Shown piece by piece: positions 42,887 to 51,850 of a DNA stretch of 64,000 bases. How positions within the stretch are numbered: position 1 is the stretch's first letter; the number at the start of each line of letters is the position of its first letter. The notes under the pieces were generated by a model that was not told the DNA's origin, searched no databases, and worked only from the letters and a program-made list of their open reading frames with translations. A program made the position numbers and the translations under genes. Source of the stretch: Salipiger bermudensis (GTDB lineage: Bacteria > Pseudomonadota > Alphaproteobacteria > Rhodobacterales > Rhodobacteraceae); assembly GCF_019801965.1 (NCBI RefSeq), contig NZ_JAHVIA010000006.1, forward strand, positions 248,001 through 312,000, given 5' to 3'.

Positions 42887-43792
42887 TCAGGCTGTCTGCC
42901 GGGCCAGTTCCGTGGTCAGGAAGTCGATGAAGCCCCGCACCCGCCGCGACTCGTAATCGCGCGGCGGGGTCACCGCGTAGAGATTGGTGGGTTGGGCTGT
43001 GAATGCCTCGAGCGCCGTCTCCAGACGCCCCTGCGCCAGATCCTCGGCGATGTCGAAGCTCGATTTCTGCACCACGCCCGCGCCAGCGATCGCCCATTGC
43101 CGCAGCGCCTCGCCGTCGTTGACCTGCCGGTCGCCGCTCACCCGGACGCGGAAGCGGTCGCCTGCTTCGCGGAACAGCCAGAAATCATGCCGCATCCCCG
43201 GCGCCGCCAGCAGCAGGCAGGTGTGAGCGGCCAACTCGCGCGGATGTTCGGGCTTGCCGTGTCTGCGCCAGTACTCCGGTGAGGCGCAGACGCTCTTTTC
43301 CCCGCGCAGCAGCAGCCGCGCCTTCATGTCGGAATCCTGCAGCGGCCCGGTGCGGATCGCCAGATCAAAGCCGCCCTCGACCAGATCCACCAGCGTGTCG
43401 GCAAAGAACATTTCCACCGTCAGACCGGGATGCCGGCGCATGAAGGCATCGACCAGCGGCGCGATGCGCTGCCGGCCGAGATCGTTGGTGGTGGTCATGC
43501 GGATGTTGCCGGTCAGCGGCCCGGCCTCGGCGAAGCCGCTCATCACCTCGTCCACATCCGCCAGAATGCGCTGGCTGCGCTCGAGAAAGCGCTTGCCCTC
43601 CGGGGTGAGCGAGAGCTTGCGCGTGGTGCGCACCACGAGCTGGACGCCGAGCTGCTCCTCGAGCGCCTTCAGACCATAGGTCACGGTGGAGGGCGACACG
43701 CCCCAATCCCTGGCCACCGCCGACAGGTTGCCGCTCGCCGCGATGGCCCCGAATAGCCGCATGGTCCGGATGGCATCCATTATTCGATCCAT
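42887..43792 (-). CDS. LysR family transcriptional regulator
   Basis: A 301-aa LysR-type regulator. The winged helix (residues about 5-64, with VSPSTVTYGLKALEEQLGVQLVVRTTRKLSLTPEG) is followed by the effector-binding domain in the CrgA-like subclass (LAIRTGPLQDSDMKAR and FRVRVSGDRQVNDGEALRQWAIAGAGVV). Two starts are possible (43792 or 43780), and neither has a strong ribosome-binding site. Divergent from the VOC-SDR-AKR genes, which it probably controls. Its 3' end is 12 nt from the LacI stop. Confidence 0.92.
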   Translation of the reverse strand: MDRIMDAIRTMRLFGAIAASGNLSAVARDWGVSPSTVTYGLKALEEQLGVQLVVRTTRKLSLTPEGKRFLERSQRILADVDEVMSGFAEAGPLTGNIRMTTTNDLGRQRIAPLVDAFMRRHPGLTVEMFFADTLVDLVEGGFDLAIRTGPLQDSDMKARLLLRGEKSVCASPEYWRRHGKPEHPRELAAHTCLLLAAPGMRHDFWLFREAGDRFRVRVSGDRQVNDGEALRQWAIAGAGVVQKSSFDIAEDLAQGRLETALEAFTAQPTNLYAVTPPRDYESRRVRGFIDFLTTELARQTA

Positions 43793-43944
43793 TCGAAAGG
43801 TTTCTGCGGATTCCTAGCCATTTCAATCGCTCGGCGAAAGCTACTTCTATGGCAACAGCAATCAGAAGGCTCACCCCGCGCCACGACGGTCGCAGCCGCG
43901 TCTGCGAGGCGGTGTCGTAAGCTTTGAAACCGAAAGGCAATTCC

Positions 43945-44466
43945 ATGACCGCCATCCGAGGGATCGAGCATATCGGCATCACCGTGCCGGACCACGACGC
44001 CGCCATCGCGTTCTTCAAGGCGGCTTTCGGCGCCGAGGAGATGTTCTCGCAGACCAAGACCAATGGCGGCCCCTTCCCCGCCGATGAGATCGGCCCGAAG
44101 AACGGCCTGCGGGCCGGCACCGCGATGAGGAAGGTCACCGTGCTGCGCCTGCGGAATGGCCCGAACGTCGAGATCTTCGAGATCGACCGGCCCGGCGGTA
44201 CGCCAGAGACCAACATCTCGGACTTCGGCATCAGCCATTTCAGCGTCAACGTGACCGACATCGACGCCTCGATCGCGGCCTTCGCCGGGGGCGGCGGAAC
44301 GCTGCTCGAGGGCCCCTACGATCTTGCCGCGCCCGAGGACGGGCCGGGCAATCGCGGCATCTTCGGGCGCACGCCGTGGGGCCTGCTGATCGAGATCCAG
44401 CAGCTGCCCGCCCCGATGACCTATTTCAACGACGCCAGTGCCACGCGCTGGATCCCGGAGGACTGA
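43945..44466 (+). CDS. VOC family (glyoxalase/bleomycin-resistance fold) protein
   Basis: A 173-aa vicinal-oxygen-chelate protein: the first beta-alpha-beta unit begins IRGIEHIGITVPDHDAAIAFF and the second contains GISHFSVNVTDIDASIAAF. Histidines in IEHIGI and ISHFSV and a Glu in the strand NVEIFEI could chelate a divalent metal. Family functions range from glyoxalase to ring-cleaving dioxygenase, and none can be assigned here. Start at 43945 (MTAIRGIEHIG) after GAAAGG; an in-frame TTG at 43924 is less likely. First of three same-strand genes, and the next starts 1 nt after its stop. Confidence 0.88.
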   Translation: MTAIRGIEHIGITVPDHDAAIAFFKAAFGAEEMFSQTKTNGGPFPADEIGPKNGLRAGTAMRKVTVLRLRNGPNVEIFEIDRPGGTPETNISDFGISHFSVNVTDIDASIAAFAGGGGTLLEGPYDLAAPEDGPGNRGIFGRTPWGLLIEIQQLPAPMTYFNDASATRWIPED

Positions 44467-44467
44467 G

Positions 44468-45169
44468 ATGACCTTGCAGAACACATCCGTCCTTGTCATC
44501 GGCGGCACCTCGGGCATCGGCTTCGGCGTCGCCAAGGCGGCGCAGGAGGCTGGCGCGCATGTCACCGTCGCCTCGCGTTCGGCCGAGAAGGTCGCGAACG
44601 CGTCCACCAGGCTCGGGACCGAGGGCGTCGAGCTCGACACCGGCGACGCCGCGATGCTCGAAGGCTTCTTCGCCGGGCACGGCTTCGACCACATCTTCTG
44701 CTCGGCGGCGAGCGCCCGGGTCGACGCGGTTCGGTCGCTGCCGCTCGAAGACGCCTTCGGCTCCTTCGACTCGAAATTCTGGGGCGCCTACCGCGTGGCG
44801 CGCGCCGCCAGCGTCAGCCCCGGCGGATCGTTGACCTTCGTCTCGGGTTTCCTGTCGGTCCGTCCCAAGGCGGGCGCGGCGATCCAGGGCGCGATCAATG
44901 CCGGGATCGAGGGGCTGACGCGCGGCCTTGCGCTCGAGCTTGCGCCGATCCGGGTCAACTGCATCTCGCCCGGTCTGATCGAGACCGAAATGTACGACAC
45001 GCTCGACGGCGATGGCCGCAAGGCGATGTTCGACGGCGCCGCCGAGCGCCTGCCCGTGGGGCGCGTCGGCACACCCGAGAACATCGCGACGCAGGCGCTC
45101 GCCCTGATGGCCAACCCCTACATGACCGGCAGCACGATCTTCGTCGATGGCGGCGGCGCCATCGCCTGA
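44468..45169 (+). CDS. atypical short-chain dehydrogenase/reductase lacking the Tyr/Lys pair
   Basis: A 233-aa SDR-fold protein with an intact nucleotide motif (IGGTSGIGFG, residues 11-20) and the typical VNCISPGLIETEM segment. Catalytic-type Ser126 (VSG) is present, but the residues 13 and 17 further on, normally Tyr and Lys, are Ile139 and Ile143 (AIQGAINAG). The NNAG motif is also replaced (FCSAASAR). The fold is therefore kept while the classical proton-transfer residues are absent; it may bind NAD(P) without classical dehydrogenase activity. Similar SDRs with AAxNGAxEGL-type segments exist in other bacteria (recollection). Confidence 0.85.
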   Translation: MTLQNTSVLVIGGTSGIGFGVAKAAQEAGAHVTVASRSAEKVANASTRLGTEGVELDTGDAAMLEGFFAGHGFDHIFCSAASARVDAVRSLPLEDAFGSFDSKFWGAYRVARAASVSPGGSLTFVSGFLSVRPKAGAAIQGAINAGIEGLTRGLALELAPIRVNCISPGLIETEMYDTLDGDGRKAMFDGAAERLPVGRVGTPENIATQALALMANPYMTGSTIFVDGGGAIA

Positions 45170-45196
45170 CAAACCGATATTGGAAAGGACAGCAAC

Positions 45197-46150
45197 ATGA
45201 AACGCACCACGCTTGGAACCACCGGCTTCGACATCGCCCCCATCGTCTTCGGCGGCAACGTGCTCGGCTGGACCACCGACGAGGCCGAGAGCTTCCGCGT
45301 GCTCGATGCCTTCATCGACCACGGCTTCGACACCATCGACACTGCCGATGTCTACTCGGCCTGGGCCGACGGCCACACGGGCGGCGAGTCCGAGACCATG
45401 CTCGGCAAATGGTTCGCCGCCCGCCCCGGCATGCGCGACAAGGTAAAGCTCTTTACCAAGGTCGGCTCCGACATGGCCGGTCCCGGCGAAAAGGGTCTCT
45501 CGGAAGCGTGGATCACCAAGGCGGTGGAGAAGTCGCTTGCGCGGATGCAGGTCGAGACCATCGACCTCTATTTCTCGCACTGGCCCGACCCTTCGGTGAG
45601 CCACGAAGAGACGCTCGGGGCCTATGACAAACTGCTCAAGGTCGGCAAGATCCGCGCCATCGGGGCGTCGAACTACGACGCGGCGCTGCTCACCTCGGCG
45701 CTCGAGGCGGCGGAAAAGAGCGGCCTGCCCGCCTACCAGGTGGTCCAGCCGGAGTATAATCTCTTCGACCGCTCGGGCTTTGAAGGGCCGCTGCAGGATC
45801 TCTGCATCGAGAAGGCCGTCGGCGTGGTGACCTATTTCTCGCTCGCCGCGGGCTTCCTGACCGGCAAGTACCGCAGCGGCTCCGATCTCGAGGGGCGCCA
45901 GCGGGCACGGATGGTCGAGAAATACATGACCGAGCGCGGCATGCGGATCCTCGACGCGCTCGAGGAGGTCGCCTCGGCCCACGGCGCCAAGCCCGCCGAG
46001 GTCTCGCTGGCCTGGCTGATGGCGCAGAAGGGCGTGAGCGCCCCGATCGCCAGCGCCACCTCGGTCAGCCAGGTCGAGAGCTTCGCCAAGGCCGCGGCGC
46101 TCGACCTCTCGGCCGAAGACCTGTCGCGCCTCACCGAAGCCGGCGCCTGA
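45197..46150 (+). CDS. aldo/keto reductase
   Basis: A 317-aa TIM-barrel NADPH-dependent oxidoreductase. The catalytic tetrad is complete: Asp48, Tyr53 (DTADVY), Lys88 (TKVG) and His128 (SHWPD). The sequence is of the YajO/Tas-like bacterial type (GGESETMLGKW, VVQPEYNLFDR). It follows the SDR gene after 27 nt and ends a three-gene unit controlled, probably, by the divergent LysR gene. It may reduce an aldehyde or ketone also processed by the VOC and SDR proteins (inference). Confidence 0.93.
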   Translation: MKRTTLGTTGFDIAPIVFGGNVLGWTTDEAESFRVLDAFIDHGFDTIDTADVYSAWADGHTGGESETMLGKWFAARPGMRDKVKLFTKVGSDMAGPGEKGLSEAWITKAVEKSLARMQVETIDLYFSHWPDPSVSHEETLGAYDKLLKVGKIRAIGASNYDAALLTSALEAAEKSGLPAYQVVQPEYNLFDRSGFEGPLQDLCIEKAVGVVTYFSLAAGFLTGKYRSGSDLEGRQRARMVEKYMTERGMRILDALEEVASAHGAKPAEVSLAWLMAQKGVSAPIASATSVSQVESFAKAAALDLSAEDLSRLTEAGA

Positions 46151-46978
46151 CGTCGCGCGCCGCCTTCGTCATTCACGCCTGAGCGCGAGATCCTTGGCGG
46201 CGCGTCAGCGCATCGGCCCATCCACGTCTCGCATTGGATGGGCTCCATCAGGCGGTCCATGCCCGGCGACACAGGATGGCCATGGCCGGTTCATCACAGC
46301 GATCGCGGATCGCAGTTGCTACCCATTTGCTGAACGGAGCGGCTCGCGGCTGCTGGCATCGGGGCCTCTGTTCTGCAGCGTAGGCGACGGCCAGGACAAC
46401 GCCCCGGTCGATGCTCGCAGTGGCATCTGCCAGGCAGACGTCCCCCATCGCCGCGGCTCTCGGCGGAGCTTCGAGCCGTCGAGGATCCGATGCGGCGCCG
46501 GATCGATCGGTTCAACAATCGTCGTCTTCTCAGGCCCATAGGGTCTGTCGCGTGGCCTGACGCGGAGGCCGGCCCTCACACGGCTCTGACCGCTGAAGAC
46601 ATCGCCGCGAAACCAACCGCAATGCGCTTCCGTCAAGCCCGGCGCGGTGCGGTCGATGCGTTTGTCGCGATTCAAGGTCGCACGGAACACCAGTTCTCAC
46701 ATGATCCTGCGAGGGCTCCGACGCGATCCTGCACCGCCTGTTCTGGCGCGCTAAATGTGCAATTTTTACCCTCCTTTTCTCCATTCAGGAAACAACCGGA
46801 TTTTGGGACAGTCGGATCAGGAGGACGCGCTGGCCGACCGGCGTGTTCGCGAGGGAGGACATCTCGGCAAACTCGGTTTCTGCGCTCCGACACTGGGCGC
46901 TTCAGGGAGGGCGTGAGCTCTCGCGACCGGTCTCGCCTTGGCCGTCGTCCCGCGCTTGTCGATCACAGGGAGGACACT
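46151..46978. other. 828-bp intergenic region, no gene recognised
   Basis: No credible gene is seen here. Open frames on both strands lack ribosome-binding sites and protein-family features, and the plus-strand frame running into dctP is rejected because dctP has its own signal peptide and ribosome-binding site. A 9-bp inverted repeat (46216-46224 / 46235-46243) could terminate the aldo/keto reductase transcript. The last 230 bp probably form the promoter and leader of the TRAP operon, with an AT-rich motif at 46753-46767. The central part may be decayed sequence. Confidence 0.45.
46753..46767 (+). promoter_or_regulatory. AT-rich motif upstream of TRAP system 2
   Basis: AAATGTGCAATTTTT stands out in GC-rich surroundings 212 nt before dctP. 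A 13/15 match, AAATATACAATTTTT, lies at 51851-51865 between the AraC gene and the flavoprotein gene. The shared motif suggests a common regulator, perhaps the AraC protein. Confidence 0.45.
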
Positions 46979-48052
46979 ATGACAATCTCGAACGCCATTG
47001 CATCACTCGGTCTCACCACCACCCTCGCCGCAGGCCTCATGGCCTCCGTCGCGAGCCTTGCCGCCGGCAGCGCCGAGGCTGCCGAGGTCGAGGGGCCCAA
47101 GGTCAAATGGCTGGTCTCGCTCTGGGGCGCCCGCCGCGGCTTTACCGAGGGGGTCGAGGGGCTCGCCGAATACCTCGCCGAAAAGACCGACGGCAATTTC
47201 GAGCTGTCGCTGCAATACGGCGCGGTGCTCTCGGACCCGAAGGAGAACATCGACGGGCTGCAGCTCGGCGCCTTCGAGGCCGCCACGATCTGCCCCTATT
47301 ACCACCCGCAGAAGACTCCGGCGACCATGGGGCTCAGCCTCGCATACCTGCCGTTGCCGACGCTCGAGAGCCAGACGCAGGTCTATGGCGCCTTCCTCGA
47401 GCACCCGGCGGTGCAGGAGGAATGGGCGAAATGGGGCGCCACGCCGATCATGTCGGCGCTGATGCCGAACTACGAGGTCATGGGCAAGGGCGACGCCCCG
47501 ATGACGCTGGCCGACTGGCAGGGCAAGCGCATCAACGCCTCCGCCGGTCACGCCGCGCTGATGGAGGCGATCGAGGCGGTGCCGTCGACCATGCCGGCGC
47601 CGGATCTCTACAACTCGCTCGAGCGCAGCGTGATCGAGGGCATCGTCTATCCCTACACCTACGCCTTCGTCGCCTACCGCTTCCACGAGCTCTCGGAGTG
47701 GGTCACCGACGGCTGGAACCTCGGCACCATCCAGTGCACCGTCGCCGCCAGCCAGCCCGCCTATGACGCGCTGCCCGACCAGTACAAGGCGCTGCTCGAC
47801 GAGGCCGTGCCGGCCGCCTACGCGCACCAGATCGCCAAATATGCCGAGATCGACGCGGAGAACGAGGCGCTCTTCGAGGAGATGGGCCTCACCCGCATCC
47901 CCAAGACCCCCGAGATCGCCGAGGCGCTCGAGGCGGCGGTGCAGCCGAGCTGGCAGGCCTGGATCGACGACGTGACGGCCAAGGGCATGCCCGGGCAGGA
48001 GCTTTTCGACCTGATCATGACGGAAGCGACGAATGCCCAGACGGGCCAGTGA
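46979..48052 (+). CDS. dctP: TRAP transporter solute-binding protein (DctP), system 2
   Basis: A 357-aa periplasmic protein with a Sec signal peptide (hydrophobic to about residue 34, cleavage near AEA|A). DctP-type features include a YGAVLSDPKENIDGLQLGAFEAA stretch and LADWQGKRINASAGHAALMEAIEAVP, where the conserved Arg is in the GKRI strand. It belongs to a DctP branch whose ligands are not evident from sequence. The ATG at 46979 has an AGGGAGGACACT ribosome-binding site. First gene of a dctPQM operon, separated from dctQ by a hairpin. Confidence 0.93.
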   Translation: MTISNAIASLGLTTTLAAGLMASVASLAAGSAEAAEVEGPKVKWLVSLWGARRGFTEGVEGLAEYLAEKTDGNFELSLQYGAVLSDPKENIDGLQLGAFEAATICPYYHPQKTPATMGLSLAYLPLPTLESQTQVYGAFLEHPAVQEEWAKWGATPIMSALMPNYEVMGKGDAPMTLADWQGKRINASAGHAALMEAIEAVPSTMPAPDLYNSLERSVIEGIVYPYTYAFVAYRFHELSEWVTDGWNLGTIQCTVAASQPAYDALPDQYKALLDEAVPAAYAHQIAKYAEIDAENEALFEEMGLTRIPKTPEIAEALEAAVQPSWQAWIDDVTAKGMPGQELFDLIMTEATNAQTGQ

Positions 48053-48059
48053 GACCGCG

Positions 48060-48088
48060 GGGGCCGGCGGCAGCGCGCTGCCGGCCCC
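48060..48088 (+). terminator. stem-loop after dctP (system 2)
   Basis: GGGGCCGG (48060-48067) pairs with CCGGCCCC (48081-48088); the 13-nt loop contains a further small palindrome. It lies 8 nt past the dctP stop and probably favours dctP over dctQM expression. Confidence 0.55.
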
Positions 48089-48110
48089 GAGCCTGAGTAG
48101 GAGCCTCGAC

Positions 48111-48671
48111 ATGCGGAGCCTGATCGAAACTCTCGACCGCCTTCTCGGCCATGTCGAGCGCGCCGCCGCGCTGCTGGCCGGGCTTCTCATCCTCGCCATG
48201 ATGGCGCTGGTCTGCGCCGAGGTGCTGGGGCGCGGCCTCTTCAACCACCCCGTCCGCGGCTCGATCGACATCATCGAGCAGGTGATGGTGGCACTGGTCA
48301 CCCTCGGCATCGCCTATTGCCAGAGCCACTTCGGCAATGTCCGCATGACGCTGGTCTCGGACCGGCTCACCGGTCGCGCCAAGTGGCTGAGCGAGCTTTT
48401 CGCGCTGGCGATTGCGCTCTTCGTGGTGGTGATCCTCGCCAAGGGCAGCTGGCTGAACTTCCAGCGCGCCTGGGGCAATGGCGGCGACACGCCCGAGATC
48501 GGCATCCCGCTCTGGCCCGGCATCCTCCTGGTGACGGCGGCGCTGGGGCTGCTGGGGCTGCGCCTCGCGGTGCAATGCGCCGAGGCCGTGCGGCTGATCC
48601 TGCAGCCCAAGGACGGCTCGCGGCTCTTCGGCCACCCTGCCGATGCCATCGAAACCACCCCCTACGAGTGA
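48111..48671 (+). CDS. dctQ: TRAP transporter small permease (DctQ), system 2
   Basis: A 186-aa four-helix membrane protein with the DctQ pattern: LICAEV-like first helix, GRGLFNHPVRGSIDIIEQVM, and FGNVRMTLVSDRL. A TAGGAG ribosome-binding site sets the start at 48111. A longer in-frame start is not supported. It pairs with DctM, encoded 10 nt downstream. Confidence 0.92.
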   Translation: MRSLIETLDRLLGHVERAAALLAGLLILAMMALVCAEVLGRGLFNHPVRGSIDIIEQVMVALVTLGIAYCQSHFGNVRMTLVSDRLTGRAKWLSELFALAIALFVVVILAKGSWLNFQRAWGNGGDTPEIGIPLWPGILLVTAALGLLGLRLAVQCAEAVRLILQPKDGSRLFGHPADAIETTPYE

Positions 48672-48681
48672 GGCCCGGATC

Positions 48682-49980
48682 ATGGACCCCATCACCCTCG
48701 GTGCAATCGGCATCGCACTGCTTGTCGTTCTCGTGGTCGTCGGCGTGCCGGTGGCCTTCGCCTCGGCCTTCACCGGCATTGTCGGCATGATGCTGCTGCG
48801 CAATTCCACCGTTGCCATCGGCCTCTCGGGCATCATCCCGCACGCCAATTCCGGGCATTACGCGCTGAGCGTGCTGCCGCTCTTCATCACCATCGGGTTC
48901 CTCGCCATGCATGCGGGCATCACCACGTCGGCCTATGACGCCGCCCGCAAATGGGTCGGCCGGGCGCCGGGCGGGCTGGCCACCGCGACGATCTTCGCCT
49001 CCGCCGGTTTCGCCGCGGTGTCGGGCGCCTCGACCGCCTCGACGGCGGTTTTCACCCGGCTGTCGCTACCCGAGATGGAGGCGCGCGGTTACGACCCCAA
49101 GCTTGCCGCCGGCGTGGTGGCTGTGGGCGGCACGCTGGCCGCGCTGATCCCGCCCTCGGCGATCCTGGTGATCTACGGCATCATCGTCGAGCAATCGGTG
49201 GCCAAGCTGCTGCTGGCCGGTCTCGTGCCCGGGTTGATCTCGCTGATCGTCTACCTGCTGGTCATCACCGTGGTGGTGAAGATGAAGCCCGAGCTGGCGC
49301 CGCTCGAGCCGAGCGTCGCCTTCGTCGAGAAGCTCAGGGCGCTGCCGCAGGTGGCCGGCGTCTTCGCGGTGGTCGGCGTCATCCTCGTCGGCATCTATCT
49401 CGGCTGGATGACGCCCACGGAATCCGCCGGTGTCGCCACCGCGATCATCCTGTGCATGGCGCTCTTCAAGCGCATCCACCCGCGCGATTTCGGCAACGGG
49501 CTGCTCGATACGGTGCGCACCACGGTGATGATCTTCATGGTGATCTGGGGCGTGATGATCTTCGTGCGCTTCCTCGCCTTCACCGGCCTGCCGGCGGCGG
49601 TGACCGACTGGGTCGTCGGGCTCGACGTGCCGCGCTGGATGATCCTCGCCGGAATCATCGGGATGTACCTGCTGCTCGGCATGATCCTCGACGGCATGGG
49701 GATGATGATGCTGACCCTGCCGGTGGTATTCCCCGCGATGATGGGGCTGGGTTACGATCCGATCTGGTTCGGCATCCTGCTGGTGAAGCTGATCGAGGTC
49801 GGCGTGGTGACGCCGCCGGTGGGGCTCAACTGCTACGTTGTTAACGGCATCCGCCCAGACATCCCGCTGCAGAGCGTGTTCCGAGGCGTGACGCCCTTCC
49901 TCGTCGGCGAGGTGTTCATCATCGGCATCATCGTGGCCTTCCCGGACCTGATCCTCGCCCTGCCGAACCTGATGAACTGA
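48682..49980 (+). CDS. dctM: TRAP transporter large permease (DctM), system 2
   Basis: A 432-aa DctM-family permease with about 12 hydrophobic segments and the usual AVSGASTASTAVFTRLSLPEM, LAALIPPSAILVIYG, and GVVTPPVGLNCYVVNGI motifs. The start at 48682 gives MDPITLGAIG. A near-perfect tandem copy of the last 13 bases, including the stop codon (49968-49980 and 49982-49994), follows it. A strong hairpin 36 nt later probably ends the operon. Confidence 0.94.
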   Translation: MDPITLGAIGIALLVVLVVVGVPVAFASAFTGIVGMMLLRNSTVAIGLSGIIPHANSGHYALSVLPLFITIGFLAMHAGITTSAYDAARKWVGRAPGGLATATIFASAGFAAVSGASTASTAVFTRLSLPEMEARGYDPKLAAGVVAVGGTLAALIPPSAILVIYGIIVEQSVAKLLLAGLVPGLISLIVYLLVITVVVKMKPELAPLEPSVAFVEKLRALPQVAGVFAVVGVILVGIYLGWMTPTESAGVATAIILCMALFKRIHPRDFGNGLLDTVRTTVMIFMVIWGVMIFVRFLAFTGLPAAVTDWVVGLDVPRWMILAGIIGMYLLLGMILDGMGMMMLTLPVVFPAMMGLGYDPIWFGILLVKLIEVGVVTPPVGLNCYVVNGIRPDIPLQSVFRGVTPFLVGEVFIIGIIVAFPDLILALPNLMN

Positions 49981-50015
49981 CCCTGATGAACTGACGCGGT
50001 CTTTCAGCACGAGGA

Positions 50016-50043
50016 GCGCCCCCGCAGGGATCTGCGGGGGCGC
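50016..50043 (+). terminator. terminator-like hairpin after TRAP operon 2
   Basis: A perfect 12-bp GC-rich stem (GCGCCCCCGCAG / CTGCGGGGGCGC) with a 4-nt loop, 36 nt past the dctM stop. It is followed only by CTTGC, so the U-tract is weak. Confidence 0.65.
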
Positions 50044-50205
50044 CTTGCATCGGGAGACCTGCCGAGAGGCAGGTCAGGATCGTGCATGGGGCACGCTGCG
50101 GGTCAAAATCCCGTCGCGGGTTTGGTCCCTCGGGAGCGAGGGCTCCGGTCAGGATTCAGTTCAGAAACGGCTCCGGCCCGCACTCGCAAACAAGTCTGCC
50201 GCCAC

Positions 50206-50784
50206 TCACCGCAAGGGTGACAGGCTCAGCGGGCGCAACAGCTCGTGCCGCTCCGCGCCCTCCGCAGAAGCAAACGGATCGCTCCCTGCGTCATGCCCGT
50301 AGAGCGAGACCACCGCCCCCGGCGCGGAACCCGAGAGCACCCGCCAGCGCCCGATCAGCCCCTCGCCCGACGCGCCCGCCCCGAAGGTCAGCGACAGCAG
50401 CCGGTCGCCGAACATCGGCATGTCCGGGCCTTGCGCCGCGTGCTGCGTCCGGCGCTCCGCGACGACCCCATCGAGCAGCGGCGAGCTCTTTTCGCAGCGC
50501 ATTAGCATGTTCTCCTGCTTGACGATCAGCGGGAAGCCCTTCGGCACGAAGCCCTGCGTCCAGTCCCGGTCGCCGCCGAGCCCGACCCGCGCCTCGGCGC
50601 GCTCCTCGAGCGAGGCATAGATCCACAGGTGGTAGATCCGGTTCAGCGCCCCGGTGTCGGTCAGCCAGTAGCCCGCCATCGGCAGGTGCCGCGTCACGTG
50701 CGGCACGCCTTCGGTGCGGAAGATCTCGAGGTAGTCCGGCGCCCGCCCGGGCACCAGATCGTAGACGCGCAGCTCGTGGAACAT
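50206..50784 (-). CDS. NIPSNAP family protein
   Basis: A 192-aa protein with the NIPSNAP domain at its start (FHELRVYDLVPGRAPDYLEIF ... YHLWIYASLEERAEARVGLGGD). Such domains occur as small dimeric proteins in catabolic clusters; no reaction is established. The ATG at 50784 follows an AAGGAG ribosome-binding site. Residues about 110-192 are not typical and may be a partial second ABM-like half. It lies downstream of the AraC gene on the same strand, 95 nt away, and may be part of its regulon. Confidence 0.85.
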   Translation of the reverse strand: MFHELRVYDLVPGRAPDYLEIFRTEGVPHVTRHLPMAGYWLTDTGALNRIYHLWIYASLEERAEARVGLGGDRDWTQGFVPKGFPLIVKQENMLMRCEKSSPLLDGVVAERRTQHAAQGPDMPMFGDRLLSLTFGAGASGEGLIGRWRVLSGSAPGAVVSLYGHDAGSDPFASAEGAERHELLRPLSLSPLR

Positions 50785-50879
50785 CGTCCGGGTCTCCTTG
50801 TGTCACTCGCCCCGGTTTTACCGGCGCGAGCCACGACCCGGAAATGCATCCCTGCGGATTTGTCTTGCAGATCTGACGC

Positions 50880-51791
50880 CTAGCCCGCCTGCGCCGCCTC
50901 TTCACCGCGCCCTTCGAGCATCTCCTTGCGGTAGGCGCCCGGTGTCTTGCCGACGCGCTTGGTGAAGTAGCGGCTGAAATAGGCGGGATCCTCGAAACCG
51001 AGGTCGTAGCCGATTTCGGCCACCGAGCGCTCCATGTAGATCAGGAAGCGCTTTGCCTCGACGATGGTGCGGTCGTGCAAGAGCTCGGACGGCGACTTGC
51101 CCGCCCGCGCCCGGCAGGCCTGGTTGAGGCGGTGGGTCGTGACCCCGAGCCCGCTGGCATAATCGGCGATGGTGCGCAGCGTGCGGAAACGCTCCTCGAG
51201 CATCTCTCGGAAGCGGCAGACCAGCGCGTAGTCTTTGTCGCCGGCGGCGAATTCCGGCTGCCCTGCCTCGAGCGCCGAGCGCATCACCGAGACGAGGATC
51301 TGCAGAACCTGCCCCTGGATCGCGGCGCGCCGCCCCGGCGCCGACCAGACATACTCTCGGTAGCAGCCGCGAAACGCCGCCGCCATGCCGGCGCTGCGCA
51401 TGCTGTCGCCGTCGAGCGGGTAGACCGCTGGCCGCGACAGCGGCTCGATCAGCCGGGAATCCTGCCCCGCAACGGCCCGCACATAGGAGCTGGCGGCGTT
51501 GATCACGTAGCCGTCGGTATCGGCGGCGAAGTCGAAGCCGTGCACCATTCCGGCGGGCACGATTGTCAGGCTGTCGGTGGGCACCGGGAGGGTCTCTCCT
51601 TCCACGAGAAAGGTCCCCCCGCCCCGCTCGACCAGCAAGATCTGCACGTGATCGGGATGCGAATGCTCGCGAATTATCCAATTATGCGCGCCGCTTCTTT
51701 CGCGGATCGGCTCGATGTGGAGGAAGTCCATCTCCACCTCGGAGATCGGCTCTCCGTAAAGAAAACATAGGGGAATGTTCATATCGAGCAT
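50880..51791 (-). CDS. AraC family transcriptional regulator (cupin + HTH)
   Basis: A 303-aa regulator with an N-terminal cupin-type sensor (HSHPDHVQILLVERGGGTFLVEGE near residues 44-70) and a C-terminal AraC double helix-turn-helix (about 195-295, including DLGFEDPAYFSRYFTKRVGKTPGAYR). This architecture is shared by PobR-like activators of aromatic catabolism. The ATG at 51791 follows AGGAGG; the upstream ATG lacks one. Divergent from the flavoprotein-SDR operon, which it probably activates. The AT-rich motif at 51851-51865 is a candidate binding site. Confidence 0.93.
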   Translation of the reverse strand: MLDMNIPLCFLYGEPISEVEMDFLHIEPIRERSGAHNWIIREHSHPDHVQILLVERGGGTFLVEGETLPVPTDSLTIVPAGMVHGFDFAADTDGYVINAASSYVRAVAGQDSRLIEPLSRPAVYPLDGDSMRSAGMAAAFRGCYREYVWSAPGRRAAIQGQVLQILVSVMRSALEAGQPEFAAGDKDYALVCRFREMLEERFRTLRTIADYASGLGVTTHRLNQACRARAGKSPSELLHDRTIVEAKRFLIYMERSVAEIGYDLGFEDPAYFSRYFTKRVGKTPGAYRKEMLEGRGEEAAQAG

Positions 51792-51850
51792 GGCGCGTCT
51801 CCTCCTGATCCGGCCGTCTCCCACGTGCTTTCGCACCGGCCGCCGCTACG

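Noticed and set aside
46216-46243. Hairpin after the aldo/keto reductase as a confident terminator
   Set aside because: The 9-bp stem has a 10-nt loop and no T-run, so it is only mentioned within the intergenic entry.
46490-46978. Upstream extension of dctP (system 2)
   Set aside because: The extension would bury a clear signal peptide and ribosome-binding site at 46979.
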